Origin: Nitrospirota bacterium
GTDB lineage: Bacteria; Nitrospirota; Leptospirillia; Leptospirillales; Leptospirillaceae
Length of the DNA stretch: 50,283 nucleotides
Direction of reading: 5' to 3'
Assembly: GCA_021816465.1 (NCBI GenBank)
Contig: JAKAYF010000006.1
Coordinates: 1-50,283 of the forward strand
Shown here piece after piece: positions 1 through 8,700 of the stretch (position 1 is its first letter; every line of letters begins with the position of its first letter). The position numbers were made by a program, and so were the translations under genes. The notes under the pieces are model-generated. The model saw only the letters and a program-made list of their open reading frames with translations, did not search any database and was not told where the DNA came from.

Positions 1-712
1 GATCTTGACATGTGTTGATGATGCTTGGAAGATCGCCTTCGGAGGGGGGGATGTCGTGCGCACTGCGATCTCCCCAGATCTGTTTGGCCAGTTTATTGCC
101 CCAGAAAATGGAATGGCCCTCCTGGATCACCATGATCCCGGTTTTTGGAGAATATTCCGGGATGGATGGTTCCCTGAACCGGGCGATCGTCTGGGAAAGA
201 TGGGGCGCCAGCAGTTTCAGAAACAAAATGTCCCTCTGGGTAAAAGCTTTTTCCCTGTTTTGGCGATGGAGTCTTAGGAGCCCCACGGGATTTCCCTCAA
301 AGCCCAGGTTGGATGCGAGAATGTGGGAGATCTGGGCGCGCTTCAGCAAATCCTGGGCGTAGGGGGATGTATCGAACCAGTCGGGAGAAACCAGATCCGA
401 AAGCCGTGTGACATCATTTGAAAAACCTCGGAACCACCCGGAGGAAAAAATGGGATCAAGGGAAGAGAAGTGAAGGACATATTCCAGAAAGTATTGGGAA
501 GGATGATCGAAAATCTGGGCTCCATCCAAGAGTAGATCTCCCGTTTCCATGTCGGCAGGGATGAAGACACCGGTTGTGAGTTCAAGTGCGTTCTGGAGGG
601 AATCCCATATTTCTAGAAACAGGGCGTGAGAACTTTTCGCGTTGTGAAGCCGGCAAATAAGATTGAGAAGAGTCTGATAGTCTTTTGATGGTAGCTCCAT
701 CGCGGTGTTCAT
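1..712 (-). CDS. LuxR-family transcriptional regulator, N-terminal part (cut by window edge)
   Basis: An open frame runs on the minus strand from ATG at 712 to the window edge without a stop, so the ORF track misses it. About 237 residues are visible, beginning MNTAMELPSKDYQTLLNL. The segment GLLRLHRQNREKAFTQRDI followed by LKLLAPHLSQTIARF is the GAF-like tail typical of regulators that carry a C-terminal LuxR helix-turn-helix; a PAS-like piece (GHSIFWGNKLAKQIWG) follows. The HTH itself would lie beyond the left edge, so the regulator call is inference. AGAGG lies about 10 bases before the ATG, and an in-frame stop precedes it. A palindrome just upstream (736-758) may be its operator. Confidence 0.6.
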   Translation of the reverse strand, partial: MNTAMELPSKDYQTLLNLICRLHNAKSSHALFLEIWDSLQNALELTTGVFIPADMETGDLLLDGAQIFDHPSQYFLEYVLHFSSLDPIFSSGWFRGFSNDVTRLSDLVSPDWFDTSPYAQDLLKRAQISHILASNLGFEGNPVGLLRLHRQNREKAFTQRDILFLKLLAPHLSQTIARFREPSIPEYSPKTGIMVIQEGHSIFWGNKLAKQIWGDRSAHDIPPSEGDLPSIINTCQD

Positions 713-735
713 CGAAGTACCTCTACTTCTCCATG

Positions 736-758
736 ATGTGGCCTGTTTGGAACCACAT
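736..758. promoter_or_regulatory. Inverted repeat upstream of the LuxR-like gene
   Basis: ATGTGG-N11-CCACAT forms a 23-base interrupted palindrome about 25 bases upstream of the LuxR-like start codon. Size and position fit a dimeric regulator site, possibly autoregulatory. The role is inference. The rest of 713-976 shows no gene and no clear promoter. Confidence 0.25.
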
Positions 759-976
759 AATGACCGAATCGCTCCCGACTGAATGAAGCTTCCCTATTTT
801 CTCGATCATCATGAATATTAATAAAAATCCAGCCAAATTATGGCCCAAATTTCCCTAAATACAATCCCCCTACTTTCGATGGATAGACAGAGGGTTGGAG
901 CTGATCTATTCTTTCGCCGTCACTTGTCTGTTTTGTTGGAAGTGATCGCTATAGACAATTTTTGAAGGAGTCCGGG

Positions 977-1621
977 ATGAATTTGGAAAAAGAGGTTCCA
1001 TTGAGAATGAAGGAGGGGTTTGTGTTGATTGAAAATTCCTCCGCGGAGGGAGGTCCGACTTCAGGAAGTCAGGGTGTTGGTTCGTTTTTCCTCTACAGGG
1101 CATTGATCTTTTTGGTGGGTCTCGTGTTCCTCTCCGGATGTGGCTCCGAGCCATCCTACCGGCAGGCTTTTAACTCTTCAGAACAGATTCAGGGAAATAC
1201 CGAATCCATTTCGTCTTCCGAGGATCGAACCTGGGCAGCATCGCTGCGGGTTCTTTCCCAGCAGGGTTTCATGGTCCGGTCGGCGGACAAGGCAAACGCC
1301 ATCATTCTTGCCGATCGTGAAATGACGGACCAGAACGACAAGGACATTTCTTACCAGATCACCTCGACTGTCACTTTTGTTCCGCTGGGTCAGGGCATTA
1401 CCCAAGTCAGCCTTGCCGCCAACCAGACGACGGAGCTTCACCGAAAGGAATATGTCTGGTGGCATCTTCTCTGGCTGATCCCCCTTTTCCCGATCGGATC
1501 CGAATACAACTCGGTGGTGACACAGAGAGGGACGGTTCAGAATCCGGAGTTTTACGCCGGGTTTTTTGACAATCTGAAGGTGTTGCTAAAGGACAAGACA
1601 GCGAACGGAATCAAGAAGTAG
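977..1621 (+). CDS. Hypothetical lipoprotein
   Basis: The protein has 214 residues from ATG 977, which follows GAAGGAG by six bases; the track's TTG at 962 has no such site. A hydrophobic stretch (LIFLVGLVFLSGC) ends in a lipobox, so an outer-envelope lipoprotein is expected. An in-frame GTG at 1022, preceded by AAGGAGG, would shorten the unusually long 45-residue N-terminus and is a serious alternative start. The mature part contains a patch suited to an outer-membrane assembly or sensor role (SLRVLSQQGFMVRSADKANA), but I recognise no family. A hydrophobic segment near residue 165 (YVWWHLLWLIPLFPIGS) is notable in a lipoprotein. Function unknown. Confidence 0.75.
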   Translation: MNLEKEVPLRMKEGFVLIENSSAEGGPTSGSQGVGSFFLYRALIFLVGLVFLSGCGSEPSYRQAFNSSEQIQGNTESISSSEDRTWAASLRVLSQQGFMVRSADKANAIILADREMTDQNDKDISYQITSTVTFVPLGQGITQVSLAANQTTELHRKEYVWWHLLWLIPLFPIGSEYNSVVTQRGTVQNPEFYAGFFDNLKVLLKDKTANGIKK

Positions 1622-1654
1622 GGAGAAGATCCCAGAAAAGTAAAAACAAAATGA

Positions 1655-1682
1655 CAAGGGACGCTGTCGAGAGCGTCCCTTG
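1655..1682. terminator. Perfect 11-bp hairpin after the lipoprotein gene
   Basis: CAAGGGACGCT pairs perfectly with AGCGTCCCTTG around a six-base loop. On the plus strand no T-run follows; on the minus strand a T-rich tract does (CATTTTGTTTTTAC). It may serve as a weak plus-strand terminator or RNA stabiliser. It lies 33 bases past the upstream stop. Confidence 0.45.
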
Positions 1683-1710
1683 AATGAAACAAACACACGG
1701 AGGTTCACGC

Positions 1711-3510
1711 ATGAAACCCCTAGTTCAGTATATGGCGTCACGGGTTTGTTTTCAAACGGACAGCCAAAAAAGAAATCCGGATACAGAAAAGAACGCGCTT
1801 TTTGCCTCATGGCAACGAAATTCGATTGTGATGCTTTTCGCTCTTTCCCTCGCGGCATGCGGGGGAGGAGGTGGGGGGGCTGGAGGAGCGGCGGCGACAG
1901 CGGCGCTAAATGGCCAGGTTACCGATGGTCCGATTGCAAATGCTACGGTTTATGTTACTTCTGGAGCGCCTTACGGTTTAAGCGGGTTCAATTTGTTGGG
2001 GCATACGACGGCAGATTCAAGCGGAAATTATGCACTAAAAATCACGCCCCCAGCGGGAAGCGTGCCGGTTTTTGTCACGGGAGAAGGCACAAACGCAGCC
2101 GGCAACAGTGTTCAGTTATCCTCTTATATTGGTCCGGGGAATAAATTGACGGGATCGATGAACTCTGCTTCGTTGCCAGGTCTCGTCGTCACACAGATCA
2201 CGACATCATCTTTATTGGCCTACCAACAGAACAACAATGGAAGTTATTCAAGTATCACTCCCTCAGCCTATGGAGCGGTTGTTCAAGATCTAAAAACCCA
2301 GATCATTGATTTAAGTGCCATTATTCAGGATATCGTTGACCAAACTGATTCAGGCTGTGCTCTTTCATCAAGTACCACCTCTTCTCTTTCTAGTCTTAAA
2401 ACCCTTCTCAGCGGAAGCTCCAGTATTTCAAGTACGACCAATATTTTAAATGCGGCAACAGCCAATCTTTCATCTAGTTGCAATCCGGCGACAATCACAA
2501 CAAACGAAACGCTTATCTCAGGCAATCCAGTATACGCAACACAGCTTTCAGGAAATTCTTCCTCTGTTCAGACGTCAGGCAGTCTTCCTGCCGGTCTTTC
2601 GGCAGGGACTTACACAGGAATTATTACGGCTGACCAAACCGGTTGTACTCCGGCTTCATCATGCTCTATGAATGGTAGCGAGAGTGGCGGTATGGAAATG
2701 CAGATCACCCTTACGAGTGGGGGAGGATTTTCTCTTAATGGGAATATCAATGGGAATACGAATGGGACCGGCTCAGCAACTCTATCGGGATCAAACTTTA
2801 CTATGACTGTCAATAACACGGGGGGAGGATACCCTGTCAATACAAGCGGTACGGTGGCCTCTTCAGGAAGTGGAGACATGGCGATTAATGGGGCGTATCA
2901 AACAGCGAGCAATAACGGAACCTACTATGGAACGTTCTCAGGAACATTCTACCCGGGAACGTCACTTCCAGCCAATGTTCCCATTCCTCCGGTGAACACA
3001 AACACCACCTCCTCTTCAACGGGCGTTGTCTGCTCTTCCGGTACTCCATTTTTCTTGGGAGGGCCCAATTCGCCCCAGAACAACCCTCTATACGGTCTGG
3101 GTATACCCGTATGTGTATCTTCGACATCTACTGGGTTTCAGATGACGTTCCCGACATCGAACATCCCCTGCGTTGGAACCAGTAATGGTTCAGGATGTGC
3201 ACCGGTCCCGAGTGCCTTTCTGCCGGGAAGCGTTATTATCTTCACGCCAGAAACATCCAGCACAGAGTATGGAATCTTTACATCAGGGGCTCTTTCTGCA
3301 AATGGGTACACTTTTGGATTGAACTATATTGCGGGAACAAACGATATCGTGTTGACTTACTGTTCAACAAATACAACATCAGGAGGATTGGCGCAATGTG
3401 GAAGTGGCTCGACAGCATTTGTTTCGGGGAGCACATCGCCTACGGTCACCAATAATTATGGGTGGAATACGACAAACATCATGGTCAATGGTGGCATTAT
3501 TTTAAACTGA
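1711..3510 (+). CDS. Large Ser/Thr/Gly/Asn-rich surface lipoprotein
   Basis: The protein has 599 residues from ATG 1711, preceded by GGAGG with seven-base spacing; the track's ATG at 1684 lacks a ribosome site. After an N-terminal stretch the lipobox LSLAAC is followed directly by a polyglycine linker. Next comes a segment like carboxypeptidase-regulatory or bacterial Ig-type beta sandwiches (ALNGQVTDGPIANATVYV, later DSSGNYALKI). The remainder is low-complexity, rich in S, T, N and G, with paired cysteines (CTPASSC, CVGTSNGSGC) that may form disulfides outside the cell. This fits an anchored, exported surface or adhesion-type protein; no ligand can be named. Base composition is more AT-rich than neighbouring core genes. 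A clear terminator follows. Confidence 0.75.
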   Translation: MKPLVQYMASRVCFQTDSQKRNPDTEKNALFASWQRNSIVMLFALSLAACGGGGGGAGGAAATAALNGQVTDGPIANATVYVTSGAPYGLSGFNLLGHTTADSSGNYALKITPPAGSVPVFVTGEGTNAAGNSVQLSSYIGPGNKLTGSMNSASLPGLVVTQITTSSLLAYQQNNNGSYSSITPSAYGAVVQDLKTQIIDLSAIIQDIVDQTDSGCALSSSTTSSLSSLKTLLSGSSSISSTTNILNAATANLSSSCNPATITTNETLISGNPVYATQLSGNSSSVQTSGSLPAGLSAGTYTGIITADQTGCTPASSCSMNGSESGGMEMQITLTSGGGFSLNGNINGNTNGTGSATLSGSNFTMTVNNTGGGYPVNTSGTVASSGSGDMAINGAYQTASNNGTYYGTFSGTFYPGTSLPANVPIPPVNTNTTSSSTGVVCSSGTPFFLGGPNSPQNNPLYGLGIPVCVSSTSTGFQMTFPTSNIPCVGTSNGSGCAPVPSAFLPGSVIIFTPETSSTEYGIFTSGALSANGYTFGLNYIAGTNDIVLTYCSTNTTSGGLAQCGSGSTAFVSGSTSPTVTNNYGWNTTNIMVNGGIILN

Positions 3511-3569
3511 TATGAATAACTTCCAAGACTCATCCGTGATGGGAGTGGGTCTCTTTTGGCAGGGTACAG

Positions 3570-3606
3570 AAGATGGGGGCTTATTCCATGCCCCATCTTT
3601 TATTTT
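3570..3606 (+). terminator. Rho-independent terminator of the surface lipoprotein gene
   Basis: AAGATGGGG pairs with CCCCATCTT around a 12-base loop, followed by TTATTTTT. It begins 60 bases past the stop codon. Confidence 0.8.
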
Positions 3607-3673
3607 TCCAGGAGCAATTTCAAAATATTGCGGTTGAGTCCATATACTGCTGTAAATTCACTGGCTAAGAATT

Positions 3674-3693
3674 GAGCCTCTTGCAAAACTCAA
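3674..3693 (+). repeat. Left terminal inverted repeat of the IS
   Basis: The 20-base end matches the reverse complement of 5067-5086 at every position; similarity stops immediately outside and inside. Confidence 0.9.
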
Positions 3694-3784
3694 GTGGCTG
3701 AATGATTTTACTTATTTACATTTAAGTATTTATGTTATATAATATTTTCATCAATTCACACCCCTAATACCTTAAGGAGGCTTG

Positions 3785-4873
3785 ATGAAATTCAGTCCGT
3801 TCTGGAATCACATCCCGCAACTTCTGTTTCCCCGTCTTGAACGCGTGTTTGCAGAAGCGCTGACGGAGGAACACAAGAAGATCATTGCCATTCTTGAAGT
3901 GGTCCGAATTGAGGAGTGTATTCACCAGAACCGGAGTTGGACAGGACGGCCTGCCTACGACTGGGTGCCCTTCGCCCGGTTTTTCGTGGCCAAGGCCATT
4001 CTGAACGTCGCAGCAACCTGCGATATGATCGCCCGAGTCGAGGTCGACATTAATCTTCGCCGGATTCTGGGCTGGGAGCTCGGAAAGAGGTTGCCCGACG
4101 AATCGGCGTTCTCCCGGGTCAACGCAACGCTGGCCTGCCTGAACATCCCCCTCCGGGCTCAGGAAGCCCTGGCAAATGCCCAGGTGAAGGACCGGGGGAT
4201 CTGTCACACGGCCCACGACTCTTCGGCCATCAAGGCGCGGGAAACGGCCCGGAACACCAGAAAGAGCGTGGTCGTCAAGGCGAGAAAGCGGGGCCGTCCC
4301 CGAAAAGGAGAATCCGTTGTCCAGAAGGTCCCGTCCGGTGTGGAGCGGTACCTTCCCATGACGCCGGGCGAGATGGAGCGGGCGATTCCCAAAGCGTGCC
4401 ATTGGGGTGGAAAAACAAACAGCCAGGGGAAATACGAGTACTGGAAGGGCTATAAACTTCATGTTTCCGTGGTCTCCGGAGGGCTTCCAGTCGCCTGTCT
4501 TCTGACCTCGGCCTCCGTGCACGACAGTCAGGCGGCGCCGTTCCTGATCAAGAAGACGGCCCGGAAGGTTCAGGGATACTACCTTGCGGATGCGGCCTAT
4601 GACTCTGCCGCCCTCAAGACGCTCTCGGGAAATCTGGGTCTCGTTCCCATTATCGACGAAAACCCCAGGAGAAACGGAGAAAAGACGCCGATGGAGCCGG
4701 ACCGGGCTCGGAGATACAAAGACCGCACGATGGTGGAACGCTTCTTTGCCCGGCTCAAGGACGAGTTCGGAGCCCGGATGATTTATGTCCGAGGAAACAG
4801 GAAGGTGTTCGCACACCTGATGTACGGGGTTCTGGCCCTGATGGGGGACCAGCTTCTCCAAGGCACTCCGTAG
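3785..4873 (+). CDS. IS4/IS5-type DDE transposase
   Basis: The protein has 362 residues. ATG 3785 follows AAGGAGG by four bases and is preferred over the track's TTG at 3782. The N-terminal half resembles the DUF772/InsH-type region (WTGRPAYDWVPFARFFVAKA, then LPDESAFSRV). A DDE catalytic core follows: first Asp in AHDSSAI, second in LADAAYDS, Glu in MVERFFARLKDEFG. A basic KRGRPRKGE segment lies between the first Asp and the core. The frame is intact from the ribosome site to the TAG, so the element may be active. A 426-codon antisense frame across it is treated as a shadow. Confidence 0.93.
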   Translation: MKFSPFWNHIPQLLFPRLERVFAEALTEEHKKIIAILEVVRIEECIHQNRSWTGRPAYDWVPFARFFVAKAILNVAATCDMIARVEVDINLRRILGWELGKRLPDESAFSRVNATLACLNIPLRAQEALANAQVKDRGICHTAHDSSAIKARETARNTRKSVVVKARKRGRPRKGESVVQKVPSGVERYLPMTPGEMERAIPKACHWGGKTNSQGKYEYWKGYKLHVSVVSGGLPVACLLTSASVHDSQAAPFLIKKTARKVQGYYLADAAYDSAALKTLSGNLGLVPIIDENPRRNGEKTPMEPDRARRYKDRTMVERFFARLKDEFGARMIYVRGNRKVFAHLMYGVLALMGDQLLQGTP

Positions 4874-5066
4874 TCGGTCATTCTTCAGGCAGAACTCGAT
4901 TGTCCGTTTTTTCTTCAAAAGGAAGAAGAGAGGGGAGGTTCGTCCAGACGTTGCGGAAAATTCATGAATTGGGGTCATTGTGGCCCTCAAACTCCCATCA
5001 AAAGAGCCCGGGCTCCCAATATCTTGGGTTTGATCTGTTTCCACGGGCCTTCCTTCCGAGATTTTT

Positions 5067-5086
5067 TTGAGTTTTGCAAGAGGCTC
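5067..5086 (-). repeat. Right terminal inverted repeat of the IS
   Basis: Perfect 20-base inverted copy of 3674-3693. Confidence 0.9.
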
Positions 5087-5577
5087 TTTATTTAAAAAAT
5101 TAACGCCTCCTTTCGGGATGAATCGCCATTACGTCAATATGATTTTTAAGGTACGTATCCTGTTTTAAGAAAACAGTATTTTTAGACGCTCCCGAGACTG
5201 GTTCGATGCCTGTTTTTGATCTTGACCGGCCCTGGGGGATTCCGCTTATGTTTCGAGGTGATCATAAATAATATATCAATTTTATAGTTTGAAACACATT
5301 ATATATATCAATAGATGTTTGTCAATCTTTTGCGGAGAGCATTTAAACAATAAATTTAAGCAATAACTTCTCAACAAGGTGCAGAAGCATGTTGGTCATG
5401 ATCTTTGGATTGTTTGATTGAGGAATGATTTGTCCGTCTCGGAACGGTTATTGGCCGAATGGAAAATGTCGTGCCTTTCTTCTCGACAGAGATATTCAAA
5501 ATCAGTATTCATGCGTATAATGAATGCCATTCAAAAATCAGCTTTATGGATATTCTGGAGCGGTGTCTCTGCCAAAG
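5087..5577. other. AT-rich intergenic region between the IS and the GGDEF gene
   Basis: About 490 bases, strongly AT-rich (for example TTATATATATCAATAG), without a convincing gene. The 97-codon frame 5418-5711 overlaps RNA-like hairpins and does not read like a protein. It probably holds the promoter of the downstream diguanylate cyclase gene. Confidence 0.5.
5319..5347 (+). promoter_or_regulatory. Candidate sigma-70 promoter for the first GGDEF gene
   Basis: TTGTCA-N17-TTTAAA. It would give a leader of about 375 bases that includes the hairpins at 5578-5674. Read from consensus only. Confidence 0.3.
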
Positions 5578-5674
5578 CCCTGCGGCCCGGGAATCTTGCG
5601 GGGATGGAGGGGGACCGGCCTCTGTCACGCAAAAGGTGTGAGTCCCCTCCTATCACTGTGCCTCCATGCTGGAG
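5578..5674 (+). promoter_or_regulatory. Structured 5' leader upstream of the GGDEF gene, unknown class
   Basis: Three consecutive hairpins lie in a GC-rich island within AT-rich DNA: CCCTGC with GCGGGG (5578-5603); GGAGGGGGAC with GTCCCCTCC (5606-5650, one bulged G) enclosing TCAC/GTGA with loop GCAAAAGGT; and CTCCA/TGGAG with loop TGC (5662-5674). The last ends 57 bases before the ATG of a diguanylate cyclase gene. It could be a riboswitch or another cis-regulatory RNA. I could not fit it to the c-di-GMP-I or full cobalamin consensus. Confidence 0.35.
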
Positions 5675-5731
5675 AGACAATGAAGGAATGTGTGCCTTGA
5701 TCGATTTCTAACGTAGACTTTAAGGAAGAGT

Positions 5732-8700
5732 ATGTCCCCCGATATCTCTCGCCAGGGAGAGTTCCAGACCAGACTGCTACCTCAGCTTCTCGATCTTCTG
5801 ATCGACCCCGCTTTCATCGTGGAATTGAAAGAGGGAGATCCTTTTGTGATTTCGGGAGCAAACACTGCATTCTTGCATCTCATGGGATCCCGGGAAAAAG
5901 AAGAGATTTTGGGGCAGTCGTTCGAGGGGTATCTTGACTCATCGGACAAGACCCCTCTTTTTTTGCCGGAAGACGTGGCTTCGGATTCTTCGCCTGAAAA
6001 AGAGGCCCTGCGCCAGGACAGAGTTCTCCTTCGAAAGGACAAGAGCCGATTCCTGTCAGAGATACGGATGAAACGATTGATGTTTGGCGAAATCCCCTTT
6101 TTGCTGGGGACGGTTCGGGATATCACGGAGATGGCTCAACAGGGGCTGTTTCAGGAAGTCGGGAAGGAGATCGAACATTATGAGAAAAAGGAACAAAGCC
6201 TCGAATCCCTGCTTGCCCGCGTCATTGAAAAAATTTCCGGAACCTTTCCCTTCCCTGAGGTGATTTTTTCCGGGTTTGAGGAAAAGTCGTCCATTTATGG
6301 CTCCAGAAATCTTCCCGCCTGTTCTGGGCTGCCCCAGGAAAATGTCTATTACGCAGCCATCGCTCATCCGGAAAATAGAGCCGGGAATCAGGAAGAGTCC
6401 ATGACCATGGCTGTCATTTTCAGGGATCGTCAGGATTTGACTCCATCTCTTCTCTCCCGGCTGGAGCTGTTTTCCCGGAAAATGGAAAAAGCCCTGCGGG
6501 ATTCCCAGCAACCGGGAAGCAGAGTTCACAGGGATGTACTCTTTGAACTGGCGCCCGACGGAATATGTCTGCTTGATTCGGATAGTCTGGACATTATTGA
6601 CGTAAACCCTGTTTTTTGCCGGTTGCTGGGATTTCCGGACAAGTCTTTTCTTGTTGGAACATCCATCCTTGACTGGTGGGAACTGACGGAGTCTTCGGCG
6701 CGGGAGATCCTTCACAAGATGATCGATGTCCGTAACGTGTCTTTTTCGTTTGAGCAGAGACACATCAAGATGGACGGATCCCATCTTTTGGCGAGCATCA
6801 GCGGCGCATGGATCCCTTACGGCGTGAAGGGAGCGCTCATGCTTCATGTCCGGGATGTTACCACTGAACATGAAGACGAGATATTAAATCGCATATCGGT
6901 GGAGCTCGACCAGAAGATCCTCAGCGGACTTCCCATCATGGATCTTCTGGAGTTCATTGTCCGCAAGATTTCTCTCGAGTTTTCCTTCCAGATCGTTTTC
7001 TTCACGATTCCCGAGCCAAGTGGCGGGATTGTTTTTGTCGGACTCGATCCCTCATTCCCGAAATACTCTCCCGTTCTGGAGGAACTTTTTTCAATGAACC
7101 GCTGGGATCGGTCTCCCGGAAGAGAGTCTTCCTTCGGACGGGCGATCCGGAGCGGGTTGCCCCAGTTTGTTACAGGCGATGAGATTGAAAGCTCTCCTCC
7201 TGGCAGTATTTATAATGCGTTTGGCATCGCATCGATTTTTTCCATTCCCGTTCCCAGAGATGCGGGACAGCTTCCCTGGGGGGCCCTTACGATTGCCGAC
7301 CACAATATCAACGATCTCTCGGGTCGTCTGAGAACGCGCCTGATCGAACTGGCCGAAAGAATCAGGATCGCGTTTATGCGGCATGAAGAAATGGATCTTG
7401 TCAGGGTCCTGAAGCTTGCAATGGAGTCTTCCCGAAATATTGAGATCATCGCTTTTAAAGATGGAAGGATTGAATGGGCCAATGAGTCCTTTTTTAAAAT
7501 GATCCGGAGCGACGGGAAGTTATTGCCGGATATTGATCTGGCTGGCATTTTTCCTGAACCAGCCGTTAAGGGGAGAAAAGTCTCACTGATTGAGGCGGTC
7601 GCGCTGTCGGAACCTTTTACCGGAGAGTTTGAGGGAGCCACCGGGGGAGGGCACCGGTTTCTGGTCGAGACGATGATTGTTCCATTGAAAGACCGGACCG
7701 GGAAAGCTGACCGGGTTTTAATCCAGCAAAAGGATATTACCCGGGACAGGGAGATCGATCTCATCGACAGGCTTATGAACCAGCTTGATGAAATGATCCT
7801 TCTTGGAACTCCTTTCCCCATGCTTTCATTTCTTGTCGCAGCAAAAGCACGGGAGATTTTTCATGCGGAAGCCGTGGCAATCGGACTGTTCGGCGATGAT
7901 GGAAGGGTTGCTTCTCAAGCTGTGTCGTCTATTTCTCCCGTATTTGAAGAAGAGCTCAGGGAGTGGGGAAGCCATGTTAAAAGCAGGGAGTCCGGGTTTG
8001 GGGAGGATCCTGATTTCCTGCTTCCAGGTTCTTCTTATCTTGCCGGATGGATGAACGGGAACAGGATGCAGGAGTTCAGGCGATTTTCCCTGACAGAAAA
8101 TAACAGGGAGATTGGATATATTGCGTTTTTTTTCAAAAGAATCGCTGCGCTTGAAGCCGATTCACTGGCCCGGATCGAAAAACTCGCCAGACGATTTTCT
8201 CTTGTCTATGAGCGTTATCAGCAGGAAGAGCAAAGACGTCTCCATGAAACGGCCATGTCAGCGGTTGCGAACGGTATTCTGATTACCGGATCGGATCGCC
8301 AGATCCAGTGGGTTAACGATGCCTTTTTGCAGATGTCCGGACATGAAAGGGATGATCTGATCGGACAGGTTCCGTTTATTCTTCGCGATTCTCCGGGTGA
8401 AGACAAGTCAGCCAGCAATTTTTGGAAAAAAATCTTTTCCGGAGAAACGTTTGAAGGATTTCTTGAGGATCAAAAAAAGGACGGAAGCCGCTATATGGTA
8501 GAGGCGACGGTTACCCCCATTCTCATCAATGATGAGATCAGGAATTTTGTGGTCATCCAGAAGGACCAGACACAAAGAATCCAGCAAGAACAGGAGTTCT
8601 GGAGACTGGCCCATACCGATCATCTCACCGGTTTGCTCAATCGTCAGGCCTTTATGGAGCGGATCAATCTCGAGATTGGCCATTGTCAGAGTTCAGGTAA

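Larger units (their letters stand above)
3674..5086 (+). mobile_element. Complete IS element, IS4/IS5-type DDE, about 1.41 kb
   Basis: Perfect 20-base terminal inverted repeats, GAGCCTCTTGCAAAACTCAA at 3674-3693 and its reverse complement at 5067-5086, enclose one transposase gene. The flanks (AAGAATT left, TTTATTT right) give no target duplication longer than two bases. It sits between a terminator and an AT-rich intergenic region, so no gene is visibly broken. About 190 bases between transposase and right end are noncoding. The IS family is inferred from protein motifs, not from a database match. Confidence 0.88.

Noticed and set aside
1873-1879. G7 tract after the lipobox as a phase-variation switch
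   Set aside because: Runs of seven Gs also occur elsewhere in the window (44-50 and inside core genes such as ntrY), so this one is not special.
3764-5044. 426-codon minus-strand frame opposite the transposase
   Set aside because: It lies wholly antisense to a DDE transposase with clear motifs, has no ribosome site and reads as Arg/Pro/Gly-rich shadow sequence.
5625-5641. ACGCAAAAG as a c-di-GMP-I (GEMM) core
   Set aside because: The flanking P2/P3 stems and the second conserved core string are not present.
5631-5660. Resemblance to a cobalamin riboswitch core (GGTGTGAGTCC then CACTGTG)
   Set aside because: Spacing is too short, the GCCACTG and 3' box elements are absent, and only about 70 bases remain before the start codon.
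5418-5711. 97-codon plus-strand frame before the GGDEF gene
   Set aside because: It overlaps the hairpin island and its composition is not protein-like; no ribosome site.
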